Positions 1-10,999 of a DNA stretch of 60,000 bases are shown in pieces. The DNA comes from Symsagittifera roscoffensis (taxonomy: Eukaryota; Xenacoelomorpha; Acoela; Convolutidae). The translations under genes and the position numbers were made by a program. Every line of letters starts with the position of its first letter. Positions within the stretch are counted from its first letter, which is position 1. Location of the stretch: the NCBI RefSeq assembly GCF_963678635.1, contig NC_087062.1, positions 94,961,845 through 95,021,844 of the forward strand. The letters run 5' to 3'. The notes under the pieces are model-generated. The model was not told the DNA's origin. It ran no database searches and saw nothing but the letters and a program-made list of their open reading frames with translations.

Positions 1-388
1 CTTGTAATTACACCGCACAAACAAACAATCGGATATACTCGCACAAAACGTCAAACAATAAAAAGAAAAATTTTAAGTAAACAAAGACAAACTACACGAA
101 AAAGATTTTCAAAGCGTAGAAAGGCAGTCTCTGAATCAGAATTCAGTAATTTAGATGTATTTTGCAAACTCAAAGACACGATAAATAAAAACTACCCAAG
201 GTCACGACCAATTATATTTTTCCGATTCAGAAGCCACATCACATTCATCAAAACAAGGAAAAAGACGAATAAAAACGATATAAAAAAATAAACCAGTACG
301 TCTATACAATTGGAATCAACCAATCAGACACATCGAACATTACGCACTGACAGTTATAAAACGAAAAAACGAGCCAAAGTCCAAGTGA
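1..388 (+). pseudogene. ORF1 (pre-gag basic protein), tandem copy A, 5'-truncated
   Basis: This is the 3' part of the small ORF upstream of gag, cut by the window edge. The readable frame contains the basic stretch TKRQTIKRK followed by RKRFSKRRK, as in copies C and 42818-43279. An extra base in the run near 195-205 (ctacccaagg against ctacccagg) shifts the frame, so the C-terminal half is lost. Function is unknown; a basic arginine-rich segment in a small retroelement protein suggests nucleic-acid binding, by inference only. It is followed by the gag remnant in the usual overlapping position. Confidence 0.6.
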
Positions 389-1868
389 TGAAAGTCCAGA
401 CGAAAACTCTGTTTTCCCTTTTATTATAAATTCACTCACTGAAGCTAAAGGACAAAGACAATTTTGTACTAATTTAATTGCAAATGTATTCGAACAAGGA
501 ATTAGCCTATGTAAAGCAGAATTCCCAGAAGTAAAAATCAAAAGACAACTTATCGATCATTATTTAAAAGGAATATGTAACCCAACCCAGCCATATGGAA
601 TCTACACCATAGAACTCAGCACAGAGAGTAGATATCATAGCAAACATGATATTCAAACAGACGATGTCGACATAGCATTTTCAAAGGTATTCACAAAATA
701 CATTAAAAATATACAACACCAAAATTCACAGAGAGCAAACTCAATTTTCAACAACGATGTTTTTTCACTAATATATAGTTATGTATCTATACTAGAAATT
801 ATAGAAACTGAAAGCACATCACCGGTTCAAACATCAAGACACACAAATGTCAGAAATGAAATTGCCGCATTCTCAGCATTTTTAAACACAGTTCGTGAAA
901 AATTTTCGAACAATGAAATTTCACCAAGTGTCAAACGTGATTTACAAAAAATCATAGCCTAGTTCATAATGGTTTATTTTGCACATAATAATGATTTAAT
1001 TGCACAAGCAAGAAAAAATGTCGGACCTCAAAGTACCAATGACGACACTGTCATTGCAGACTATATTTGGGAACCTGAATGGTCTCATCCATTATTTCTG
1101 AACATACCAAAAAACATCTCAAGTCAAGCAATCAGTACAATTTCTATTCACAAAGACTATGTAAAGGTATTTCCACTTACAATAGATGCAACACCCTTGA
1201 AATATAATTCATTTTTACCTGATAGAAGACAAAATAATAGTTTAAATTCAACTCTTGTACAACAAGAAAACTTAATTGGAAGTAGAAATCTAACACAATA
1301 AGATATTCAAACACCATCACATTTTTTAAATGAAGAAATATTTGAAACAATTGTAACAACTACACAACAAAGTATTTCACCAATGCATCCAAACCTTACA
1401 ACGTCAAAACCAAAGACTTCAATATTACCTCAAGTAACATTGCAATCTACGTTTAAACCCTCGGTTGCTCCAAAATATTCACATATGGATTACCAAACAT
1501 TTAGACCAATGACAAAACCACCACAAAAACAAAGAATATTCACCAGAAGCAATTTTGCAGAACACAATTATAACTACGTAAATAGATCACAAACATCTAA
1601 ACATCCTCGTACAAACCCGCATAATCAGTCTATCAATACATGAAAAAGGATCAAAATTCACCAAACGAAAAAATACATAGTAATAACAGCTCTGGCAAAC
1701 CACGCCCAAATAATTCAAATTACTCAAGAAACCAATCACCCTATAACTCTAGTTATAGAGGTAGATCACCAGAACAACGAAATTCACGAAATTTCTCATA
1801 AATTAGATAGAGTCGATCAAATAGCCAAAATAACCAGTATAGAAACAACTATTCACGATCAAATTCAA
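369..1868 (+). pseudogene. gag, tandem copy A (start lost, capsid and zinc knuckle deleted)
   Basis: This aligns with gag copies B and C. The start codon position reads ACG at 369, as in copy B, where copy C has ATG. The N-terminal region is readable in pieces (for example 969-1301, with YIWEPEWSHPLF and SSQAISTISIHKDY). An in-frame TAA lies just after NLTQ at about 1300. At about 1620 the sequence jumps from the equivalent of copy B 4550 to 5924, removing about 1.37 kb that encodes the acidic stretch, capsid domain and zinc knuckle; three bases (AAT) are shared at the join. It ends in the Asn/Arg/Ser-rich tail, where it joins a new leader near 1868. It cannot encode a functional Gag. Confidence 0.8.
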
Positions 1869-2913
1869 TTTAGAATTTATATTTAGAATTTTACTAGCAA
1901 TGAATTTAGATTTTCATCGGCAAACATAAAAACCTTGAAGAAAAATCTTCAATGATTATTTCAGGCGCTAAATTCCATTTACTATTGTACAATAACGATT
2001 TATAAAATCATCTCAAATCGTTTCCTCTAAAAGTGCAGTAAAATTTAAAAATTTATCTGAAAAAGATATTTATTGAAAATAAAAAACAAAAATTAGTTAA
2101 AATGATCATAAATTGTTAATATATATAAATCATCATGACATCCCCAGCTTCATCACCTAAACATAACAGCAATCATTAAACCACTAATATCATAAAACAC
2201 TAAATTTTTCTATCAGATAAGTTTAAATTATCTTTAAAGGCTTATCGCAATTTTTATTTCTATTTCATTTCAACTTGTTCAATCTTAAACTAGATCATCA
2301 AGGCTTTTCTTGGATCTCCATTAAATAATTAAATCAATTCCATTAAATACCATAAAAAATTATATCCTGATCATCAAGACCTATTCTTGGATCAAATAGA
2401 ATAATTTTGTTCTCCTCCACCCAATAATAAAGTGTCTAACGACCTCAAACGTTGATTCACTACCCAACCCTTTCAAAGAACCAGGACTAATAGAAATTTT
2501 TCAATCACGCTAATTATTCAAATTAAGCTAAACTGTGAAGAACTTCAGTTATTCATCTTTCAATAAAACCCCCCCTCTCTTACCTGACCCAGGCTAAACC
2601 TTAAATCTTAGTAAGTGTTAAAATAGTATCTAACGAACTATCTGTGTTCTATTTATACTTGAACCTTGTGGATCGATTTACTATTCTCCAACCCTTGAAC
2701 ACAATCATTACCCCTAGGTAAGATTAAGTAAATTAACACCTTATTTTAGAGTAGCCACGAGAAAGTAGCAATCATTCTTTGGAATCGATATATACTTTTA
2801 TCTCCAACCCTACATAAAAAACTCAAGTTAGGCTAACCAAAAAATCGTAAGGACTAACAGTCTAGGATTTTAAAATCACTAATAACAATCTTGCACCCTT
2901 CATCCTAAACCTT
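1869..2913 (+). promoter_or_regulatory. Internal copy of the element's 5' leader (between tandem units A and B)
   Basis: No gene lies in this stretch. It matches the untranslated leader of the complete element (about 41838-42817) but follows directly on the gag tail with no LTR between. It holds the two leader hairpin motifs (near 2293-2316 and 2369-2394), a C-rich tract near 2569-2582, and a good 5' splice-donor match, CCTAG|GTAAGATT, with GT at 2718. The join to the gag tail falls in repeated TTTAGAA sequence, so its exact base is ambiguous. Confidence 0.75.
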
Positions 2914-3372
2914 ATGTCAATGAACAATTTAGGAAATAAACAAACAATCGTACTACGCAATTGTGAAATAATTATCTAAGCATACGATCTTGTAATTACA
3001 CCGCACAAACAAACAATCGGATGTACTCGCACAAAACGTCAAACAATAAAAAGAAAAATTTTAAGTAAACAAAGACGAACTACACGAAAAAGATTTTCAA
3101 AGCGTAGAAATGCAGTAGAATCAGAATTCAGTAATTTAGATGTACTTTGCAAACTCAAAGACACGATAAATAAAAACTGCCTAGGTCACGACCAATTATA
3201 TTTTTCCAATTCAGAAGCCACATCACATTCATCAAAACAAGGAAAAAGAAGAATAAAAACGATATACAAAAATAAACCAGTACGTCTATACAATTGGAAT
3301 CAACCAATCAGACACATCGAACATTACGCACTGACAGTTATAAAACGAAAAAACGAGCCGAAGTCCAAGTGA
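2914..3372 (+). pseudogene. ORF1 (pre-gag basic protein), tandem copy B, early stop
   Basis: The ATG at 2914 corresponds to the ORF1 start in copy C (7154) and in element 2 (42818); the sequence before it, CATCCTAAACCTT, is conserved in all three. The frame begins MSMNNLGNKQTIVL and is closed about 20 codons in by TAA, where copy C reads AATAACGAA. Downstream, the basic core and the segment ending in YNWNQPIRHIEHY are still recognisable. It is a broken copy of an unrecognised small basic protein. Confidence 0.6.
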
Positions 3373-6150
3373 TGAAAGTCCAGACGAAAACTCTGTTTTC
3401 CCTTTTATTATAAAATCACTCACTGAAGATAAAGGACAAAGACAATTTTGTACTAATTTAATTGCAAATGCATTTGAACAAGGATTTAGCCTATGTAAAG
3501 CAAAATTCGCAGAAGTAAAAATCAAAAGACAAATTATCGATCATTATTTAAAAGGAATATGTAACCTAACCCAGCCATATGGAATCTACACCATAGAAAT
3601 CAGCACAGAGAGTAGATATCATAGCAAACATGATATTCAAACAGACGATGTCGACATAGCATTTTCAAAGGTATTCACAAAATACATTAAAAGTATACAA
3701 CACTAAAATTAACAGAGAGCAAACTCAATATTCACCAACGATGTTTTTTCACTAATATATAGTTATGTATCTATACTAGAAAGTATAGGAACTGAAAGCA
3801 CATCACCGGTTCAAACATCAAGACACACAAATGTCAGAAATGAAATTGCCGCATTCTCAGCATTTTTAAACACAGTTCGTGAAAAAATTTCGAACAATGA
3901 AATTTCACCAAGTGTCAAACGTGATTTACAAAAAATCATAGCATAGTTCATAATGGTTTATTTTGCACATAATATTGATTTAATTGCACAAGCAAGAAAA
4001 AATTTCGGACCTCAAAGTACCAATGACGACGATGTCATTGCAGAACAATCAGACTATATTTGGGAACCTGAATGGTCTCATCGATTATTTCTGAACATAC
4101 CAATAGACATCTCAAGTCAAGCAATCAGTACAATTTCTATTCACAAAGACTATGTAAAGGTATTTCCACTTACAATAGATGCAACACCTTTGAACTATAA
4201 TTCATTTTTTCCTGATAGAAGACAAAATATTAGTTGAAATTCAACTCTTGTACAACAAGAAAACTTAAATGGAACTAGAAATCTAACACAATAAGATATT
4301 CAAACACCATCACATTTTTTAAATGAAGAAATATTTGAAACAATTGTAACAACTACACAACAAAGTATTTCACCAATGCCTCCAAACCTTACAACCAAAG
4401 ACTTCAATATTACCTCAAGTAACGTTGCAATCTACGGTTAAACCACCACAAAAACAAAGAATATTCACCAGAAGCAATTTTGCAGAACACAATTATAACT
4501 ACGTAAATAGATCACAAACATCTAAACATCCTCGTACAAACCCGCATAATTGTTCATTTTCACAACGACAAAATTTTCAACAACAAATATCAAATTTCGT
4601 AAATTTTGACGATGACCCACGAAATCCAACAGACCCAAGTGAAAACTATCCATTTTTTCAACAGAATAAAAATAGTAAGCAACCATACCAAAATAAACAA
4701 AAAACACCTTACTATACACCTAATTATCTTTCATCAGATGATGACGATTTTCATGACCAAAATCATCAACAAAATTTTCAAAACCAAAAACTCCACTCTT
4801 ACACGTAAATCAACCAGATATTTTTGAACCATATACACGAGAACAACATATGCGAGAACCTAGACCAAATCACGCATCTCAAAATATTAATTTTTACTCA
4901 AAAAACCCAGCAAATACTGACTATTACCAACCAACGCAAATGCAAAATGAAATACCACTACCATATTATTTGCAACAACATGTAATAACAAAAAATCGAC
5001 TGACAAATTTTTCACAAATGCCTAATGCCGCAGAATCACTACAGATGGCTATGAATCCATACCTCATGGGTGGATCATCAATAACATAAATAAACCATTA
5101 AAGGTATTCACAGGCACAGACCCTGAATATTCTGTAGAAGACTATTTAAACGCAATCACAGCAAATTTAATTTTAAATATCGGACCTGCACCAATTAATA
5201 AACCACTCCATCAAAATTGGATACATAGACGCACAGCGTTAATCCAAACAACACTTGATGGCGCAGCTAAGAAATGGTTTTCAGTTTTACCAATAGACAT
5301 AAAAACAGATTGGAAAAGATTTACACAAAAATTTTCAAAAATGTTTGATTCTGAAAGAAATAAACAACACCAAAGAGTTTTATGCAATGAAATTCGCAGA
5401 CTTCCAAATCAAACAATTAAATAATTGGCAGCTAGAACTGAAACACTAGTTCGAAAAGCATACTCACTGATGAACACTCATGATTATAAAAACACGAAAA
5501 TTACAGAAATTTCAATGATGACTCTAACACCCCAATTAAGAAAAATAGCTATTAAAAAGAGAGCATCACATCCCTCATCAATTCGAGAACCAGATTTAGA
5601 TTTTAGGAAACTAGTTGACAAACAAGAACAAGCAGAAATCACAATGAAACTCGAAGAAACAGAAAATCTTAAACTACAATACGTTAATAGAATCGAAACA
5701 AATACTACACATATAAACAACATACACAATTCAGATGTAGAACTAACTGAAAAAATTACTGAAATTTTAAACATATATGAGAAAACTCCCAATTTCAAAA
5801 AGAAACCATCTTTCAAGAAATGGTGTAATTATTGCCGAAGATACGGATACAGCATTGCCGAATGTAGACAAAAACAACAAGATAACCAAAATAAACCGCA
5901 AAAGTACAAAGAACCAAATAAATCAGTCTATCAATACATGAAAAAGGAAAAATACATAGTAATAACAGCTCTGGCAAGCCACTCCCAAATAATTCCAATT
6001 ACTCAAGAAACCAATCACCCTATAACTCTAGTTATAGAGGTAGATCACCAGAACAACGAAATTCACAAAAATTCTCACAAAACAGATATAGTCGATCAAA
6101 TAGCCAAAATTACCAGAATAGAAACAATTATTCACGATCAAATTCAATTT
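3353..6150 (+). pseudogene. gag, tandem copy B (longest gag in element 1)
   Basis: This is Ty3-type Gag. The N-terminal domain of unknown fold includes YIWEPEWSHRLF. A Gln/Asn/Pro-rich segment with acidic SSDDDDF follows (4425-4808). The capsid domain begins FTGTDPEYSVEDYL near 5107 and includes DGAAKKWFSVLP. A helical linker follows, and then a zinc knuckle at 5824-5865 with C-X2-C-X4-Y-X4-C, tyrosine replacing the usual histidine. It ends in an Asn/Arg/Ser-rich tail. Breaks: start codon ACG, TGA at about 4236, TAA near 4292, a frameshift near 4808, TAA near 5087 and TAA near 5423. The tail is interrupted near 6148 by the next leader copy. Only fragments could be translated. Confidence 0.85.
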
Positions 6151-7153
6151 AGAATTTATATTTAGAATTTTGCTAGCAATGCATTTAGATTTTCATCTGC
6201 AAGCATAGAAACCATGAAGAAAAATCTTCAATGATTATTAAAAACATCTCAAATCGTTTCCTCTAAAAGTGCAGTAAATTTAAATACTTATCTGATAAAT
6301 ATATTTATTGAAAATAAAAAACAAAAATAAGTTGAAAAGATCGTAAATTTTTTAATATATATAAATCATCATGGCATCCCCAGCTTCATCACCTAAACAT
6401 AACAGCAATCATTAAACCACTAATATCATAAAACACTAAATTTTTCTATTAGATAATTTTAAATTATCTTTAAAGGTTTATCGAAATTTTTACCTCTATT
6501 CCATTTCAACTTGTTCAATCTTAAACTAGATCATCAAGGCTTTCCTTGGATCTCCATTAAATAATTAAGTTAAATTCATTAAATACCACAAAAAAATAAT
6601 ATCCTGATCATCAAGGCCTATCCTTGGATCAAATAGCACAATTTTGTTCTCCTCCACCCAATAATAAAGTGTCTAACGACCTCAAACGTTGATTCACTAC
6701 CCAAACCTTTTAAAGAACCAGGACTAATAGAAAATTTTCAATCACGCTAACCATTAAAATTAAGCTAAGCTGTGAAGAACTTCGGTTATTCATCCTTCAC
6801 TTAACCCCCCCCCCCTCTCTTACCTGACCCACGCTAAACCTTAAATCTTAGTAAGTGTTAAAATAGTATCTAACGAACTACCTGTGTTCTAATTATACCT
6901 GAACCTTGTGGATCGATTTACTTTTCTCCAACCCTTGAACACAATCACTACCCCTAGGTAGGATTAAGTAATTTAACACCTTAAATTAGTGTAGCCACGA
7001 GAAAGTAACAATCATTCTTCGGAATTGATATAAACTTTTCTCTCCAACCCTACATAAAAGACCCAAGTTAGGCTAACTAAAAAATCGTAAGGACTAACAG
7101 TCTAGGATTTTAAAATCACTAATAACAATCTTGCACCCTTCATCCTAAACCTT
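6151..7153 (+). promoter_or_regulatory. Internal copy of the 5' leader (between tandem units B and C)
   Basis: This noncoding leader duplicates 1869-2913 and 41838-42817. The join to the upstream gag tail has the same bases as the A/B join. Hairpin motifs lie near 6530-6553 and 6606-6631. A C-run precedes CTCTCTTACCTGACCC near 6806. The splice-donor-like site reads CTAG|GTAGGATT with GT at 6958, slightly weaker than in the A/B copy. No LTR sequence is present. Confidence 0.75.
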
Positions 7154-7510
7154 ATGTCACTGAACAATTTAGGAAATAAACAAACTATCGTACTACACAA
7201 TTGTGAAATAAATAACGAAGCATACGATCTTGTAATTACACCGCACAAACAAACAATCGGATATACTCGCACAAAACGTCAAACAATAAAAAGAAAAAAT
7301 TTAAGTAAACAAATACAAATTACACGAAAAAGATTTTCAAAGCGTAGAAACGCAGTCTCTGAATCAGAAGTCAGTAATTTAGATGTACTTTGCAAACTCA
7401 AAGACATGATAAATAAAAACTACCCAGGTCACGACCAATTATATTTTTCCGATTCAGAAGCCACATCACATTCATCAAAAAAAGGAAAACGAAGAATAAA
7501 AACAATATAG
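7154..7510 (+). CDS. ORF1 (pre-gag basic protein), tandem copy C
   Basis: This is a 118-residue open frame from ATG 7154, preceded by the conserved CATCCTAAACCTT. It is not a recognised family. It has an N-terminal neutral part (NKQTIVLHNCEINNEAYDL), a central strongly basic segment at about residues 38-66 with RTKRQTIKRK and ITRKRFSKRR, and a Ser/Asp-rich stretch (YFSDSEATSHSSKKGK). The element 2 homologue has 153 residues and continues through YNWNQPIRHIENY to overlap gag by 20 nt; here TAG at 7508 ends it about 35 residues early, although the lost codons are still present downstream. The basic core suggests RNA or DNA binding (inference). It lies directly downstream of a leader and upstream of gag. 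Confidence 0.6.
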   Translation: MSLNNLGNKQTIVLHNCEINNEAYDLVITPHKQTIGYTRTKRQTIKRKNLSKQIQITRKRFSKRRNAVSESEVSNLDVLCKLKDMINKNYPGHDQLYFSDSEATSHSSKKGKRRIKTI

Positions 7511-7595
7511 AAAAATAAACCAGTACGTCTATACAATTGGAATCAACCAATCAGACTCATCGAACATTACGCACTGACAGTTATAAAACGAAAAA

Positions 7596-10127
7596 ATGAG
7601 CCAAAGTCCCAGTGATGAAAGTCCATTCGAAAACTCTGTTTTCCTTTTATTATAAATTCACTCACTGAAGATAAAGGACAAAGACAACTTTGTACTAATT
7701 TAATTGCAAATGTATTCGAACAACAATTAGCCTATGTAAAGCAGAAATCCCAAAAGTAAAAATCAAGAGACAAATTATCGATCATTATTTAAAAGGAATA
7801 TGTAACCTAACACAGCCATATGGAATCTACACCATAGAACTCAGCACAGAGAGTAGATATCATAGCAAACATGTTATTCAAACAGACGATGTCGACATTG
7901 AATTTTCAAAGGTATTCACAGAATACATTAAAAATATACAACACCAAAATTCACAGAGAGCAAACTCAATATTCACCAACGATGTTTTTCCACTAATATA
8001 TAGTTATGTATCTATACTAGAAATTATAGGAACTGAAAGAACATCACCGGTTCAAACATCAAGACACACAAATGTCAGAAATGAAATTGCCTCATTCTCA
8101 GCATTTTTAAACACAACTCGTGAAATTTTTTCCAACAATGAAATTTCACCAAATGTCAAACATGATTTACAAAAAATCTTAGCATTGTTCATAATTGATT
8201 ATTTTGCACATAATATTGATTTAATTGCACAAGCAAGAAAAAATTTCAGACCTCAAAGTACCAATGACGACACTGTCATTGCAGAACAATCAGACTATAT
8301 TTGGGACCCTGAATGGTCTCATCCATTATTTCTGAACATACCAATAGACATCTCAAGTCAAGCAATCAGTACAATTTTTATTCACAAAGACTATGTAAAG
8401 GCATTTCCACTTACAATAGAAGCAACACCTTTGAACTATAATTCATTTTTACCTGATAGAAGACAAAATAATAGTTTAAATTCAACTCTTGTACCACAAG
8501 AAAACTTAAATGGAACTAGAAATCTAACAGAACAAGTTATTCAACCACCATCACATTTTTTAAATGAAGAAATGTTTGAAACAATTGTAACAACTACACA
8601 ACAAAGTATTTCACCAATACATTCAAACCTTACAACGCCAAAACCAAAGACTTCAATATTACCTCAAGTTCCAAGCAGACTTCCAAATGAAACAATTAAA
8701 CAATTGGCAGTTAGAATCGAAACGCTAGTTCGAAACGCATACTCACTGAACACTCATGATTATAAAAACACGAAATTGACAGAAATTTTAATGATGACTC
8801 TAACACCCCAATTAAGAAAAATAGCTACTAAAAAGAGAGCATCACATCCCTCATCAATTCGAGATCCAGATTTAGTTTTTATAAACTAGTTGACAAACTA
8901 GAACAAGCAGAAATCCTAATGAAACTCGAAGAAACAAAAAATCTTAAACTACAATACGTTAATAGAATCGAAACAAATACTACACATATTAACAACATAC
9001 ACAATTCAGATGTAGACCTAACTGAAAAAATTACTGAAATTTTAAACATATATGAGAAAAATCCCAATTTCAAAGGTAAACCATCTTTCAAGAAATGGTG
9101 TAATTATTGCCGAAGATACGGATACAGCATTGCCGATTGTAGACAAAAACAACAAGATAACCAAAATAAACCGCAAAAGTACAAAGAACCAAATAAATCA
9201 TTCTATCAATACATGAAAAATGATCAAAATGTACCAAACAAAAAAATACATAGTAATAACAGCTCTGGTAAACCATTCCCAAATAATTCAAATTACTCAA
9301 GAAACCAATCACCCTATAACTCTAGTTATAGAAGTAGATCACCAGAATAACGAAACTCACGAAATTTCTCACAAAATATATATAGTCGATCAATTAGCCA
9401 AAATAACCAGTATAGAAACAACTAGTCACGATCAAATTCAAACAAAACAGAATTTTTTGATACCAGTTCCCATCCAAATTCTAGGAATAGACACTATTCA
9501 AACGATAGATCACGTAATTCATCATACAATAGAAAAAGAAACTACTCAAATAATAGAAATAGAAGTTATTCAAACAATAGGAATCAACGTTGCCAAAACA
9601 ATAGATCAAGAAACAATTCGTACAACCGATCTAAGTATCAAGGAAACAATAACAATTACTATAATAGGTCACGAAACAACTCACAAAATAGGAATCCCAA
9701 TTATAATAATCGAAGAAATTATTCCCAATCCCTTTATAGAAACAACAATCGTTACCCTGACTCCCAACACAAATATAGAAGTAACACACCGAAACATCAG
9801 AGACAAATTAATCAGGTACAAGCAACTGAAGAAACAACTTCAGATCCCCCTGGTATTGACAACACAGAAAGTACCGAACTACAATTAAACCATATTAACT
9901 GTGAATCAACAGACAGCGAAAGTGATACTAATAACACTATCTCAGTTAATATGATCACAGTCAAAAACGACTACAAACCCATTGTATACGAACAACCCTT
10001 TAGTTCACATATTTATGAAAATCAATCGGAACTTCTTCAAGACTACTATACTAGAGCCATAAAAAACGATGTACCAGTTGAACAAAATGTAAATGAAATA
10101 AACACAGTAGTAAATAATGAAAAGTAA
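7596..10127 (+). pseudogene. gag, tandem copy C (linked to pol; capsid deleted)
   Basis: This is the only gag unit in copy 1 that leads into pol. ATG is present at 7596, but a one-base loss in TTTTCCTTTTATT shifts the frame about 15 codons later. The block 8185-8889 reads through the N-terminal domain, then jumps near 8670 from the equivalent of copy B 4420 to about 5390. This loses about 0.97 kb, including the acidic stretch and most of the capsid. The zinc knuckle at 9099-9140 is C-X2-C-X4-Y-X4-C. It is followed by a long Asn/Arg/Ser-rich tail (about 9240-9830; repeated NRSRNNS-like units) and an acidic stretch (STDSESDTNN). Stops occur at 9348, near 9423 and at 10125. Confidence 0.85.
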
Positions 10128-10741
10128 CGCTCAAGTACAAATCACTTTTACCAAAATAAAAAAAAGAACAGCCGAAGGAAAAAATTTGGACAATCCTATT
10201 TCTCTTAGAAAGCCCAAAAAGTAAATAATTTCAGCCACCGGATCTTGAAATAGACTTTTTAATTGATTCAGGAGCAGAATCAAAAATTATTAACATCCCT
10301 ACTTGGAATGAAATCAAAACGTTACATCCAATCCTAACACCTATAAAGACAGCCAGTAAATTAGCAACAACACAAGGCTCATGGTTAGTAAATTATCGAA
10401 AAATCCAACTTTTCCTTGTTACCACTAGAACAATGGAACAAAATAAAATACTAAATAAACCATTCAAACAAACATTTCACATTACAGACATGAAACACAA
10501 TATCATTGGCATACCATTTATAACTAAGTATATCCCCACAATAAACATTTTGAATAGCAAACTTCATTTAAAAGATAAATACACAAGAACAAAAAACACA
10601 TCCTCAACATTCTTTCAAAGATTAAAGAAACAACCACCATTTTTCTCCAAATTTTATCCTATTTACAATCAGGAACGAAAAGACCTGAAACCACTATCAG
10701 GAAATGTATATAACTTTTCGATCAAACAATTCCACCAGTAG
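10128..10741 (+). pseudogene. Retroelement aspartic protease region
   Basis: The motif LIDSGAES at 10262-10282 is the retropepsin active site (D-S/T-G-A). About 75 codons later NIIGIPFITKY fits the second conserved retropepsin segment (usual form I-L/I-G). In family terms this enzyme dimerises and cleaves Gag-Pol. The frame from about 10231 to 10741 is open and has no own start; a stop at 10125 and shifts before it separate it from gag. In element 2 the same region is fused in frame to the gag tail, indicating that the intact ancestor used one gag-pro frame. Confidence 0.75.
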
Positions 10742-10773
10742 GATAAAGACAAAAACAAACAACATCTCTTTTA

Positions 10774-10995
10774 ATGTCAGACCTTGAATTTAAACCCATC
10801 CATAAAAATTTCCGAATCACAATTTCATCCATAAAATATATGAAAAATTCAAACTCAGATATTATTTCATTCCTCGTATATAACAATTCACCATACCATA
10901 TAATACTACCCTTAGGACTCTTGGGATACTGTGAAACAAATGCCACAACATTACCCACAAATGAAGTAGCATATCGAGTCAATAATATATTTTAA
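10774..10995 (+). pseudogene. Pol linker between protease and reverse transcriptase
   Basis: This open segment contains LVYNNSPYHIILPLGLLGYC. It resembles the beta-rich spacer found between protease and RT in many Ty3/gypsy Pol proteins, where a hydrophobic strand pair precedes the RT thumb/finger region. No catalytic residues are expected. It is out of frame with the protease piece and with the downstream RT piece. The homologous region of element 2 is 47468-47690. The assignment rests on position and on the family pattern. Confidence 0.5.
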
Positions 10996-10999
10996 TTAC

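Noticed and set aside
2569-2582. C-run in the leader as a polypurine/polypyrimidine primer
   Set aside because: It is in the wrong place for a plus-strand primer; the position next to the 3' LTR has only CCCCGGATGG.
1-7153. Three independent element insertions
   Set aside because: No LTR lies between the leader-gag units, and both joins have identical sequence, so internal tandem duplication is simpler.
9220-9888. Long open frame of 222 residues rich in Ile and Thr
   Set aside because: It is the shifted reading of the Asn/Arg/Ser-rich gag tail, kept open by the simple AATAGAAAC-like composition. The frame continuous with the zinc knuckle gives the plausible protein. The same holds for 46121-46483.
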